Assembly: GCA_963675655.1 (NCBI GenBank)
Contig: OY776489.1
Location: forward strand, 1-64,000
DNA length: 64,000 bases
Direction: 5' to 3'
From: CAXXOK01 sp963675655
Lineage (GTDB): Bacteria > Bacillota > Clostridia > Christensenellales > Aristaeellaceae
A model generated the notes under the pieces. The model did not search any database, was not told the DNA's origin, and saw nothing but the letters and a program-made list of their open reading frames with translations. The translations under genes were made by a program, and so were the position numbers. This document shows positions 1 to 5,943 of this stretch, one piece after another. Numbering within the stretch: the stretch's first letter is position 1; the number at the start of each line of letters is the position of its first letter.

Positions 1-747
1 TAGAATGAAGGTTGTACAATTCTCAAGGCTGTACGGTTCAGAAGCAATGTAACGAATGCCATCTTTTAGGTGATCTTGAGCTTCATATGGTGTTAAGGCA
101 GCGAGCGTAAGCGTCCCAGAGTAACCGTTAATTGGTTGCCAATCGTTAAACTGCCCGCTGAAATCGCAGAAGTACTGCGTGCCGTTTGGGTAGGTAGCAC
201 CATCGTCGCCCATGTCGGAGTCGGTGAAATTGCCAAAGAACAAACCGCTTGGGAGTAAAGTCAATTCTGTCCTCCATGCGCCTGCTCCACTGCAAAATCG
301 ATATGCCCCTGTTGCGCCTTCTGGGATCTCAGTGGAATCAAGCACACCAGTAGCAGATAGCGGCGAGGAACTGCTATACTGCGCATCGCTACAGCCGCAA
401 TCAAGATAATCAGCATCGACCCAACCTGTTAGGCCTACCCACGAATCTGGGCTGGTGTCAGCTGACTTTGTCACCACGACCTTGGCATAGCCGTTTTTTA
501 GATCCAATAGGATGAACTGGTCCGCCTGTTCCAAATGACCGAAAACATTTGAGGGCTTAGGTTGCTCCCTGACCTTCAAGTAATTCCCAGTTCCATGAAG
601 ATCACTTGCGAACAGGTGTTGCTTGAGGTGAGAGAAGTGATACGCCGATGCGGCATCACTTGAAATGCCGCGCGCTTTTTCCGCGACAGCACTGTTGATA
701 ACCGTTATGATCAAAAAAATGCAGAGTATAATCGCCATTCTTTTCAT
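1..747 (-). CDS. Secreted protein with SH3-like domain (partial)
   Basis: Reading the minus strand from the ATG at 747-745 gives an open frame that runs off the left edge without a stop, so the C-terminus is missing (249 codons visible). A GGGAGG ribosome binding site lies just upstream. The first ~23 residues (MKRMAIILCIFLIITVINSA) form a typical signal peptide with a Val-Ala-Glu cleavage context. Residues ~48-110 (LKVREQPKPSNVFGHL..., then WVGLTGWVDADYL) resemble a bacterial SH3 domain, as found in cell-wall-associated proteins. The remainder is Ser/Gly/Asp-rich and unrecognised. It is likely exported and may bind cell wall. It lies just outside the mobile element. No partner gene is visible. 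Confidence 0.75.
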   Translation of the reverse strand, partial: MKRMAIILCIFLIITVINSAVAEKARGISSDAASAYHFSHLKQHLFASDLHGTGNYLKVREQPKPSNVFGHLEQADQFILLDLKNGYAKVVVTKSADTSPDSWVGLTGWVDADYLDCGCSDAQYSSSSPLSATGVLDSTEIPEGATGAYRFCSGAGAWRTELTLLPSGLFFGNFTDSDMGDDGATYPNGTQYFCDFSGQFNDWQPINGYSGTLTLAALTPYEAQDHLKDGIRYIASEPYSLENCTTFIL

Positions 748-1109
748 AGGGTCGCCCTCCCAGTATCCACGCCTGATCTGAATATAACAAATATACCAAC
801 ATTATAGCATAGCTTTAAGAAGCGTATTTCTGTGTGTATGAAATGTTCTTTTGTAAATGTTTGAAAACATCGGCACAGGCACAGCAAGTCGTTGCATTTG
901 CATACCCCTGACGGCGTAATCGTAAAAAGCTAGTCCTGATAATGGGTAGGTTCGTGTCCATTGCGTCGCAATTTCGGCAACTCCAAAACACCAACTATTG
1001 ATACATGGTATAACGTACAAAACACAGAATCCTTATATTCAAGGATTTTCGAGCATAATGAAAACCATCTACCGACAAAGAATACTTTATCAATAGATGG
1101 TTACTGATT
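748..1109. other. Gene-free stretch between secreted protein and att site
   Basis: No convincing coding region: the longest open frame (minus, 802-1020) has no good ribosome binding site and no recognisable domain. The stretch should hold the promoter of the secreted protein at 1-747. It contains a small hairpin near 1027-1048 and the larger hairpin at 1063-1102 listed separately. Confidence 0.5.
1063..1102 (-). terminator. Displaced tRNA-Lys terminator
   Basis: Perfect 9-bp stem (AACCATCTA / TAGATGGTT), followed on the minus strand by TTCATT. It begins a few bases beyond the duplicated tRNA-Lys 3' end at 1110. In the uninterrupted chromosome it would lie directly behind tRNA-Lys, so I infer it is the original tRNA terminator, now about 4.3 kb from its gene. 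The T-run is weak. Confidence 0.55.
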
Positions 1110-1159
1110 TGGTACACCATCAGGGACTCGAACCCTGGACACCCTGATTAAGAGTCAGG
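1110..1159 (-). repeat. att repeat, left copy (tRNA-Lys 3' fragment)
   Basis: 50 bases identical to 5415-5464. The copy holds the tRNA-Lys T-arm, variable region and the 3' side of the anticodon arm, but lacks the D-arm and 5' acceptor strand, so it is not a functional tRNA. Identity ends on both sides (base 1109 differs from 5414, base 1160 from 5465), which fixes the largest possible crossover core. Confidence 0.93.
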
Positions 1160-1194
1160 ATGTCGCAGGTGGTTACGCATGCACCTTGAAAGCC

Positions 1195-2043
1195 TCACAA
1201 TACCATTTTGCAAACGTGCGCAATACTGTTTGCTGTATAGGCTGCATCGGTCAAATGATCGGCGTATAGGTCGGCAGTCAGCTTATAGGTGCTATGCCCC
1301 AAAATGGCCTGTAAGACCTTGATCGGCGTGCCATCGGCCACGCTAGCCGTTGCCATGCTATGCCGTAAACCGTGCAATGTCACGTGCGGTAAGCCTGCGG
1401 CCTGCAATACGTTTACATGCATATTATATAAATGTTTAGGCCACGTGTCCACTATGTAATCACCGCTTCGCGGCCATAGCATCAGTTCCATGGTCAGTGC
1501 AGGTGGCAATTTCAGCCGTCGATTGCTTGCACGGCTTTTCAGCGGTGCTAATTGTCCATCTATTCGCTGGTACTTCACATGCAGCGTTTCGCCATCTATG
1601 TCTACCCAGCGCAGGCCAAGGGCTTCACCTCTGCGCAGGCCAAGCGTTGCAATCAGTAAAAGCAACGGCCATACATCACTGTCGCGGGCTGCTTGTAGAT
1701 AATTCTGCATCTGCTTTACTGTCAAGATTGCCGTTTGCTTGGGCGTATGCTGTGGTTTATCGCAACCATCCATCGGGCTGTACGGCAGCATTCGCAGCCG
1801 CACAGCCCGCGCGAGGGCAGCGTGCAAGGTTGCATATGTTAGTTGGGCTGTGCGCGGGTGTTCTGCAGCCTGCCGGTTTATTGCTTTTTGCAAGCTAAGG
1901 CCGTCTATTTGCTCAAGCGGTTTGCTCGCCAGCTCCGATGGCAAGTAGGTAATGCTTCTCCGGTAGCAGTCAATGGTATTGGGTCGCCGAAAGGGTTCTA
2001 CGTAGATTTCGATCCACTCATTCAGGTATTCGCTTAGCGTCAT
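1195..2043 (-). CDS. int: Tyrosine recombinase (integrase)
   Basis: 282-residue site-specific recombinase, catalysing integration and, with an excisionase, excision at the tRNA-Lys att site. The N-terminal SAM-like core-binding domain spans about residues 1-95 and the catalytic domain 105-275. The expected active-site residues are visible: Arg137 (LGLRRGE), Lys169 (LKSR), His224-x-x-Arg227 (HGLRHS), His250 (LGH) and nucleophile Tyr260 (ADLYAD). It is shorter than the ~380-residue Tn916-type enzymes because it lacks the N-terminal arm-binding domain. Its stop lies 35 bp from the left att copy. It diverges from the replication gene, with a short palindrome between them. It looks complete and functional. 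Confidence 0.95.
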   Translation of the reverse strand: MTLSEYLNEWIEIYVEPFRRPNTIDCYRRSITYLPSELASKPLEQIDGLSLQKAINRQAAEHPRTAQLTYATLHAALARAVRLRMLPYSPMDGCDKPQHTPKQTAILTVKQMQNYLQAARDSDVWPLLLLIATLGLRRGEALGLRWVDIDGETLHVKYQRIDGQLAPLKSRASNRRLKLPPALTMELMLWPRSGDYIVDTWPKHLYNMHVNVLQAAGLPHVTLHGLRHSMATASVADGTPIKVLQAILGHSTYKLTADLYADHLTDAAYTANSIAHVCKMVL

Positions 2044-2059
2044 GTTATCGCCTCAATAC

Positions 2060-2078
2060 GCAGATTTTTACAATCTGC
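2060..2078. promoter_or_regulatory. Palindrome between int and replication gene
   Basis: GCAGAT, 7-base spacer, ATCTGC: a perfect 6-bp inverted repeat in the 52-58-bp gap between the divergent integrase and DnaD-like genes. This is where a regulator of both transcripts would be expected to bind. The role is inference; the palindrome is seen directly. Confidence 0.4.
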
Positions 2079-2101
2079 ATCATAAGCGAGGTTGATTGTT
2101 C

Positions 2102-2692
2102 ATGGCAAGTACTGTATCTGGTATCCTAACCACCATGGCGGGCACAAGTGCGCAGAGAAAACACCCCCAAACCCCCGTAAGAGATAATAGAATAACGGAT
2201 AAGGATAATATTATATATATATATAATACGCGTGCGCGTACGCGCGTAGAAGAAAATCCCGATCAGGAAACCGAAATCATTAAAACGGCGTTTTACATGG
2301 CGTTGGGTTACTGGCCAACACCGATTATTATGCAACAGGTGTCCGCATTTCTGCAATCCGGCATCGATGCGGGGTTAATCGCTGCTGTGCTGCGCTACAC
2401 CGGCGAACACGCCCCGCGGCCAACATGGGCATACGCGCGCAGCGTGATCGATCGGAAATGCCGCGATGGCATCACCACTGCCGCGGCGTTCGAATCGTCC
2501 GTGGCCGCCTGGTATGCGCAACGTCAAATGCCGGTTTCCCCGTCCCCTGCTGCACAGGGGCGCGGAAACCGGATTCCCGCCAGGCGCACAAAAACCGTCA
2601 TCGAACAGCAATATGATCAGCGGGATTATGATCCGGCAGTTGTGGACGGCTTGACACCGGATGAAATTGCCGAGGCGATGCGTTATGAATAA
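2102..2692 (+). CDS. DnaD-like phage replication protein
   Basis: 196-residue protein from the ATG at 2102 (GAGG 10 bases upstream; a TTG at 2096 is the alternative start). Residues ~58-130 fit the DnaD/DnaB_2 C-terminal fold: an LGYWPTP turn, a run of helices, then YARSVIDRKCRDGIT matching the usual Y-x2-x-I-L-x2-W-x3-G-I-x-T signature. The tail holds QQYDQRDYD, a motif I associate with phage replisome organiser proteins that recruit the host helicase. It is expected to start replication of the excised element. An alternating AT then CG tract lies within its coding sequence (2206-2247) and may be the origin. It overlaps the next gene by 8 bp. Confidence 0.65.
   Translation: MASTVSGILTTMAGTSAQRKHPQTPVRDNRITDKDNIIYIYNTRARTRVEENPDQETEIIKTAFYMALGYWPTPIIMQQVSAFLQSGIDAGLIAAVLRYTGEHAPRPTWAYARSVIDRKCRDGITTAAAFESSVAAWYAQRQMPVSPSPAAQGRGNRIPARRTKTVIEQQYDQRDYDPAVVDGLTPDEIAEAMRYE
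2206..2247. other. Alternating AT then CG tract, candidate origin
   Basis: About 23 bases of almost pure alternating A/T followed by about 19 bases of alternating C/G with A/T steps. It lies inside the DnaD-like gene, where it encodes an IIYIYNTRARTR segment. An easily melted AT stretch inside a replication gene is typical of phage and plasmid origins; the adjoining CG tract could form left-handed DNA. The origin role is inference. Confidence 0.35.
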
Positions 2693-2909
2693 TGACCACA
2701 TCAAATCATGTCCGTTTTGCGGCGCCAGTGCCAATTTGCACCACATCAAGGATGCCCGCGGGATTATCTATACAGGTGTTCGTTGTGATGGCTGTTTCGC
2801 CCATTCCGCCTATTTTTTCAACCCACGTAACGCCGTGGAAGCGTGGAACAGCCGCGCCGGCAGCAGCAATTATTACCCATTCGGCCAGCCAAATACGGTA
2901 CCGCCGTAA
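2685..2909 (+). CDS. Lar-like small zinc-ribbon protein
   Basis: 74 residues from the ATG at 2685, which overlaps the end of the replication gene by 8 bp; GAGG 9 bases upstream supports this start over the upstream alternative. The pattern CPFCG near the N-terminus, CDGCFAHS in the middle and NAVEAWNSRA near the end is that of the Lar family (restriction alleviation protein, first described in the Rac prophage), widespread in phages. Two CxxC pairs would bind one zinc. Lar modulates type I restriction in E. coli; for this homologue the function is inferred from family only. Confidence 0.75.
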   Translation: MNNDHIKSCPFCGASANLHHIKDARGIIYTGVRCDGCFAHSAYFFNPRNAVEAWNSRAGSSNYYPFGQPNTVPP

Positions 2910-3402
2910 TGCTGCAATGTATACGGGCGGCCACGCCTACGCACATGCGCGCTAATCATGCTTTTGGCGGGGTTGCTCTGGCGGTTCCCCCTCCCCTGCC
3001 CCTTGCCGCGCCCCCCCTCGAACCCCCTCACGGCTTACCCCAGCACCCCGCCCCCTCCACACCAATCGGACTGCGGGGCCTATCCGGCCCCGCTGCAATT
3101 ACAGCAGGGGGGGCCGCTCAAACGGGGCGCTAGGGTTGGGGGCACCGCCAACCCGCTCGCAGCGCTGGCACGGCCACCCGGTAGCAGCGTGGGTGTTCTG
3201 CACCGCTTGGCCGCGCCGGGCGCACCCGGCATGGCCTACGCTCAGGGGGCGCGCTTCGCGCGTTGCCTCCGGCCACCCGCCTTGCAGGCGGCACGGCCTC
3301 CGGGTTCACGCGCCCTGCGGGGCGCGGTAAAGCCCCAAACCCGGCCACCCACTGGGTGGCCGGGTTCAGGGCTTGCCGCATCGGTGTTTGTCTGTTTGTT
3401 TG
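2910..3402. other. Very GC-rich, hairpin-dense gene-free region
   Basis: About 490 bases between two convergent gene sets, with long C and G runs and many inverted repeats: around 3070-3100, at GCGCGCTTCGCGCG (~3248), around 3275-3305, and the large palindrome at 3338-3366. Open frames through it (for example plus 2958-3491) are only Pro/Arg/Ala low complexity and lack ribosome binding sites, so I do not call them. It could hold a bidirectional terminator, a structured RNA or a packaging site. Confidence 0.6.
3338..3366. terminator. 14-bp perfect palindrome, bidirectional terminator or cis site
   Basis: Perfect inverted repeat: 14-base arms (AACCCGGCCACCCA and its complement) around a single base, 37 bp beyond the stop of the small-terminase-like gene on the minus strand. 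It lacks a long T-run on either side, so simple intrinsic termination is not assured. Its position between convergent operons fits a terminator; a protein-binding or packaging site is possible. Confidence 0.5.
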
Positions 3403-3831
3403 TCATTCCACTTCCGCCTCGGCGTCCACGTATTCCTCCAGCGGTTCATCGTTCCCCGCGGCTGCTTCCTCCGCCTGCGATTTTTCGATAGCTGCAATTC
3501 TATTTGCGATATCGCCTATTTCGCTATATTTTAGGCCGTAATCCAGCAATGCGCGCGCGGCCGCAATGCGTGTGCGTTCGCCTGCATTGGCATTTCGTAC
3601 AGTATCGGACAGCAATTTAACAGCCGGTAGCAATCCGCGTTGTATGCTATCGGTGGTTTCAACGATCAGGCTGCGCCGGGCAGCTGCATACTGTGCCTGC
3701 ACATCTGGTCGATGCATGTAGTTATATACCGTGCGTTCCGAAACGCCCGCGATCTGGGCGGCTTCGCGTCGGCTGCTACCTTGCAGCAATGCCGCGATGA
3801 TAATTTCGGCCTTATCGCCCGTTTTCGGCAA
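3403..3831 (-). CDS. Small-terminase-like helix-turn-helix protein
   Basis: 142 residues. The N-terminal third holds a clear helix-turn-helix (REAAQIAGVSERTVYNYM), followed by QAQYAAARRSL and an alpha-helical region ending in an acidic tail. This layout (HTH, then LLxxxV..L.D..A...R..AARALLDYGL) is shared by phage small terminase subunits and related phage HTH proteins, which mark DNA for packaging. In known phage satellites a TerS of this kind redirects helper-phage packaging. No large terminase is encoded nearby, which is what a satellite would show. It could instead be a transcriptional regulator. It overlaps the upstream gene by 20 bp. Confidence 0.55.
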   Translation of the reverse strand: MPKTGDKAEIIIAALLQGSSRREAAQIAGVSERTVYNYMHRPDVQAQYAAARRSLIVETTDSIQRGLLPAVKLLSDTVRNANAGERTRIAAARALLDYGLKYSEIGDIANRIAAIEKSQAEEAAAGNDEPLEEYVDAEAEVE

Positions 3832-4072
3832 CCCGTTGCCCCCCCACCAACCGCACTAATGCGGCATAATGGCGCACATCGCCGCGTTGGTATACGTAGG
3901 TCACAATAGCCACAGCGTTTAGCCCGGATTCATCATCCAGTAGCCGCATCAACAGTTTTACGACATCCATGTTTTTGGTTCTGCCATCGGCAAATTTTAC
4001 AGCGTACACGGGCAGCCCAACAAACATCCGGGCTTCGATCGCGGCTAACCGATTTTGCATATTCCGCAGCAT
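3812..4072 (-). CDS. Hypothetical small protein of the element
   Basis: 86 residues, not recognised. The N-terminus (MLRNMQNRLAAIEARM) looks helical or coiled-coil, followed by a beta-rich segment (VYAVKFADGRTKNMD) and an alpha segment. It sits between the DUF1492-like and small-terminase-like genes with a 10-bp gap and a 20-bp overlap, so it is translated as part of the same operon. The ribosome binding site is weak. Its neighbours suggest a role in regulation or packaging interference, but nothing in the sequence shows this. Confidence 0.6.
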   Translation of the reverse strand: MLRNMQNRLAAIEARMFVGLPVYAVKFADGRTKNMDVVKLLMRLLDDESGLNAVAIVTYVYQRGDVRHYAALVRLVGGQRVAENGR

Positions 4073-4082
4073 GCCAGCACCC

Positions 4083-4538
4083 CTATGCGGTCATGGGCTG
4101 GTATAGCGCCTCGGCGGCGTCCAGCGCATTACCGCGTATTTTAAAAATCTGGGTTCGTTCGTAATGCATTGTGTACCCTATTTCTTCCCATGTTTTTCCG
4201 TTTACAAATCGTAATGTTAACAGGGTTTTTTGGTTTTCATCTGGTATATGTTCAATCAAACGCAGCCGTTCGGCCAGTGCTGCATCGATATCGGCGATCA
4301 CGTTTTTCAGCTGGGTTTGGCTGTCCACCACGCGCAGCATATCGTTTTCGCGGGCGGTAGGGTTCTGCTGGCCAGTGGTCCCGGCCAGATTCAGCCGGGC
4401 GGAGGCACGCATTGTGGCGGATTCCTGCCGTTCCAATTCCCACATCAGCGCATCGCGGCGCTGTTTCAATGTTACGTAGGCCATTAGGTACACTATTATT
4501 TCACGTGTTTCATCGTTTCGCCATGTCCGCGATTTCAT
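4083..4538 (-). CDS. DUF1492 / RinA-like phage transcriptional regulator
   Basis: 151 residues from the ATG at 4538, preceded by AGAGGG. A long helical N-terminal part (YVTLKQRRDALMWELERQ...) is followed by a sigma-region-4-like helix-turn-helix: LLTLRFVNGKTWEEIGYTMHYERTQIFKIRGNALDAAE. This is the DUF1492/ArpU/RinA type of architecture, used by phages of Firmicutes to activate late (packaging) genes. As first gene of the operon that also carries the small-terminase-like protein, it probably controls it. A matching promoter lies at 4575-4603. Confidence 0.7.
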   Translation of the reverse strand: MKSRTWRNDETREIIVYLMAYVTLKQRRDALMWELERQESATMRASARLNLAGTTGQQNPTARENDMLRVVDSQTQLKNVIADIDAALAERLRLIEHIPDENQKTLLTLRFVNGKTWEEIGYTMHYERTQIFKIRGNALDAAEALYQPMTA

Positions 4539-4574
4539 GCTTTGCCCTCTTTCTGCAAACTGGTGTTCTTATTT

Positions 4575-4603
4575 AGTATAATGGGAGTATGTGTATATGT
4601 CCA
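4575..4603 (-). promoter_or_regulatory. Promoter of the regulator-terminase operon
   Basis: Minus strand: -35 TGGACA, 17-base spacer, -10 TATACT, 37 bp before the ATG of the DUF1492-like gene. On the plus strand a TATAAT overlaps the same bases (4577-4582) and could serve the divergent small ORF, so the two transcripts would compete. Confidence 0.6.
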
Positions 4604-4797
4604 CAAAAAATTGCGTACCAGGTGCGCATCCGTCCACATTCAGCGGTAATAATCGGCAAAATTCGGCATCCGTTCCGGTTGGCCATCTACCGCCCGCGCC
4701 CGATCAGCCCGAAAGCGGCGCAGTGCGTATAACGCCGCTGCCGCCATCGGGCAGTAAAAAACCGTTGCCCGGCGCAATCATCGAACCATATCGCTAA
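4597..4797 (+). CDS. Possible small Pro/Ser-rich protein of the element
   Basis: 66 residues from the ATG at 4597 (GGGAG 9 bases upstream; GTG at 4591 in the same frame is possible). Composition is low-complexity, rich in Pro, Ser and Gly, with no recognised domain. It lies 14 bp ahead of the excisionase-like gene in the same direction and may be translated with it. A plus-strand TATAAT ends only 14 bases upstream, which would leave almost no 5' leader. Whether it is expressed is uncertain. Confidence 0.35.
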   Translation: MSTKNCVPGAHPSTFSGNNRQNSASVPVGHLPPAPDQPESGAVRITPLPPSGSKKPLPGAIIEPYR

Positions 4798-4811
4798 TAG
4801 GGGGTGTTTTC

Positions 4812-5141
4812 ATGTCCGTTTCCCAGTTATTACAGCGCAAACAGCCGCCGCCCGTTATCCGTATAGATTTTCCATCCGGTGGTTCCATCCGGGCGCAGTA
4901 TTGGTCAGTCCCGCAGGCCGCCCGGGCGTGGGGGTTGCCGTATCGGTTTACCCAACGTTGGATTATGGCCAATCTGGAATTTGCAGTTATTTTGGCCGTC
5001 TGCAAATCCGGCAAAACCCGCCACATTTTGGCGGTTTCAGCCGGGCTAACGCCGCCCATTCACCCCGGCAAACGGCGCGGCAATCCCCAATGGCGTGACA
5101 GCGCGAAACAGCGGGAATTAGTTTGCCGCAGGTGGAATTAA
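4812..5141 (+). CDS. Excisionase-like winged-helix protein
   Basis: 109 residues; GGGGG upstream of the ATG at 4812. Residues ~30-80 (YWSVPQAARAWGLPYRFTQRWI, then a basic turn CKSGKTRHILAV) match the pattern of MerR/excisionase-like winged helices: W-x-V-x2-A-A-x2-[WL]-G-L, recognition helix, then a short wing. Small proteins of this type (Xis, AlpA) promote excision and often repress or activate the integrase of their element. The basic C-terminus (GKRRGNPQWRDSAKQR) could add DNA contacts. Its location at the end opposite the integrase, next to the right att site, fits. A strong terminator follows at 5145. Confidence 0.55.
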   Translation: MSVSQLLQRKQPPPVIRIDFPSGGSIRAQYWSVPQAARAWGLPYRFTQRWIMANLEFAVILAVCKSGKTRHILAVSAGLTPPIHPGKRRGNPQWRDSAKQRELVCRRWN

Positions 5142-5144
5142 CAC

Positions 5145-5190
5145 AAAAACACCCCACATTTGGCATTTCTGCCGGGTGTGGGGTGTTTTT
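5145..5190 (+). terminator. Intrinsic terminator of the excisionase transcript
   Basis: Perfect 14-bp stem (AAAAACACCCCACA / TGTGGGGTGTTTTT) with an 18-base loop, ending in a T-run and beginning in an A-run, so it can also stop transcription on the other strand. Confidence 0.9.
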
Positions 5191-5291
5191 ATGCCGTGGG
5201 GGTATTACTTGTACCCTTGCAGTTTGAAATCGCGTAGCGCGTAAATTTGGGGCAAATTTTGGGGCGTTGGTTATGGCAAATAAATTTGCTG

Positions 5292-5318
5292 TTGCATAAT
5301 TTGACAAATTGGTATACT
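5292..5318 (+). promoter_or_regulatory. Possible extended -10 promoter facing tRNA-Lys
   Basis: TTGCAT, 15-base spacer, then TGGTATACT, which carries the TG of an extended -10 element. It would drive a transcript rightward into the antisense strand of tRNA-Lys. Confidence 0.4.
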
Positions 5319-5336
5319 GTATTTTTAGGTGATAAT

Positions 5337-5456
5337 ATGCAAAAAGCCCCACGGTGGCAACCGTGGAGCCTAAGCGAGGCCGATACCAACGTGTTAAGAG
5401 CGCGTTGGTCTGGCTGGTACACCATCAGGGACTCGAACCCTGGACACCCTGATTAA
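5337..5456 (+). CDS. Possible 39-aa small ORF running antisense into tRNA-Lys
   Basis: ATG at 5337 preceded by AGGTGA at 5-base spacing and by the extended -10 promoter at 5313. It begins MQKAPRWQPWSLSEAD and its last third is encoded by the antisense strand of the att repeat. Bases 5349-5366 form a perfect 7-bp hairpin with a 4-base loop within the coding region. I do not recognise the product. It may be a leader peptide, an attachment-site-associated RNA or chance. Confidence 0.25.
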   Translation: MQKAPRWQPWSLSEADTNVLRARWSGWYTIRDSNPGHPD

Positions 5457-5464
5457 GAGTCAGG
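5415..5464 (-). repeat. att repeat, right copy (inside intact tRNA-Lys)
   Basis: 50 bases identical to 1110-1159, covering the 3' part of the intact tRNA-Lys. The element therefore restores a full tRNA gene at this end. Confidence 0.93.
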
Positions 5465-5490
5465 TGCTCTACCAGCTGAGCTAATGGTGC
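5415..5490 (-). tRNA. tRNA-Lys (anticodon CTT)
   Basis: 76 bases on the minus strand with encoded CCA. The acceptor strands GCACCAT and ATGGTGT pair (with one G-T), the D-arm is AGCTCAGCTGGTAGAGC, the anticodon loop CTCTTAA gives CTT (reads AAG), and the T-arm contains GGTTCGAGTCC. It serves as the integration site of the adjacent element. Confidence 0.97.
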
Positions 5491-5943
5491 GCATTGCGTT
5501 TCTTGGACTTTCAAGAACCGACGAAGACTATTATACGCATTTTCAGGGAAATGTCAATTCTTTTTTCAGTATATTTGCAGATATATCGGGTATAGTAAGA
5601 ATCATGGTGGGTTTCTATCCATAAATAAAAAACAACTTTCAATATTCCTTTTCTGTCCTTTTTCTTAACCTTTCAACGTCACACCAGCAAATTAAATCGC
5701 ATTATCACCCATGTTTTTCTTCCATGTTCGTTATCATCTGCCGCGTAGTATACTCGCTTTCTCTATAATAAAGTTATAAAACAGAAACAACTGTCGTTTT
5801 CACAACGTTCCGGTCGATAAAGAGCAACTAATATCAATTATGTCTTGTTCCCGGCGCGTAATTCACACTTGCTTCACAGCATGTTTACATTTCATGCAAT
5901 AAACGATCACTTTCAATCGTCATAATAACGATGAGGTGATCGT
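5491..5943. other. AT-rich gene-free stretch
   Basis: No coding region or RNA gene seen. It should contain the tRNA-Lys promoter (minus strand) and the promoter of the response-regulator-like gene at 5944. The sequence is AT-rich with several TATA-like boxes, none paired convincingly with a -35. Confidence 0.5.

Larger units (their letters stand above)
1110..5464. mobile_element. Integrated phage-satellite-like element in tRNA-Lys
   Basis: A 50-bp perfect direct repeat at 1110-1159 and 5415-5464 brackets about 4.3 kb. The right copy is the 3' part (anticodon stem to CCA) of an intact tRNA-Lys gene and the left copy is a stray tRNA fragment, the usual footprint of site-specific integration by a tyrosine recombinase. 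Inside are an integrase next to the left copy, a DnaD-like replication protein, a Lar-like protein, a small-terminase-like protein, a small unknown protein, a DUF1492-like regulator and an excisionase-like protein. There is no gene for capsid, portal, tail, large terminase or lysis. Known phage-inducible chromosomal islands (PICIs) combine integrase, excision regulator, replication gene and TerS at larger size. That this is such a satellite is inference; a shrunken prophage remnant is the alternative. All genes read as intact. Confidence 0.8.

Noticed and set aside
802..1020. 72-codon minus ORF near the left att site
   Set aside because: No ribosome binding site, no recognisable domain.
2958..3491. 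177-codon plus-strand ORF across the GC-rich island core
   Set aside because: Only Pro/Arg/Ala/Gly low complexity, no ribosome binding site, and it overlaps a well-supported opposite-strand gene.
1110..5464. Insertion sequence or transposon
   Set aside because: No transposase and no terminal inverted repeats; boundaries are tRNA-derived direct repeats with a tyrosine recombinase.
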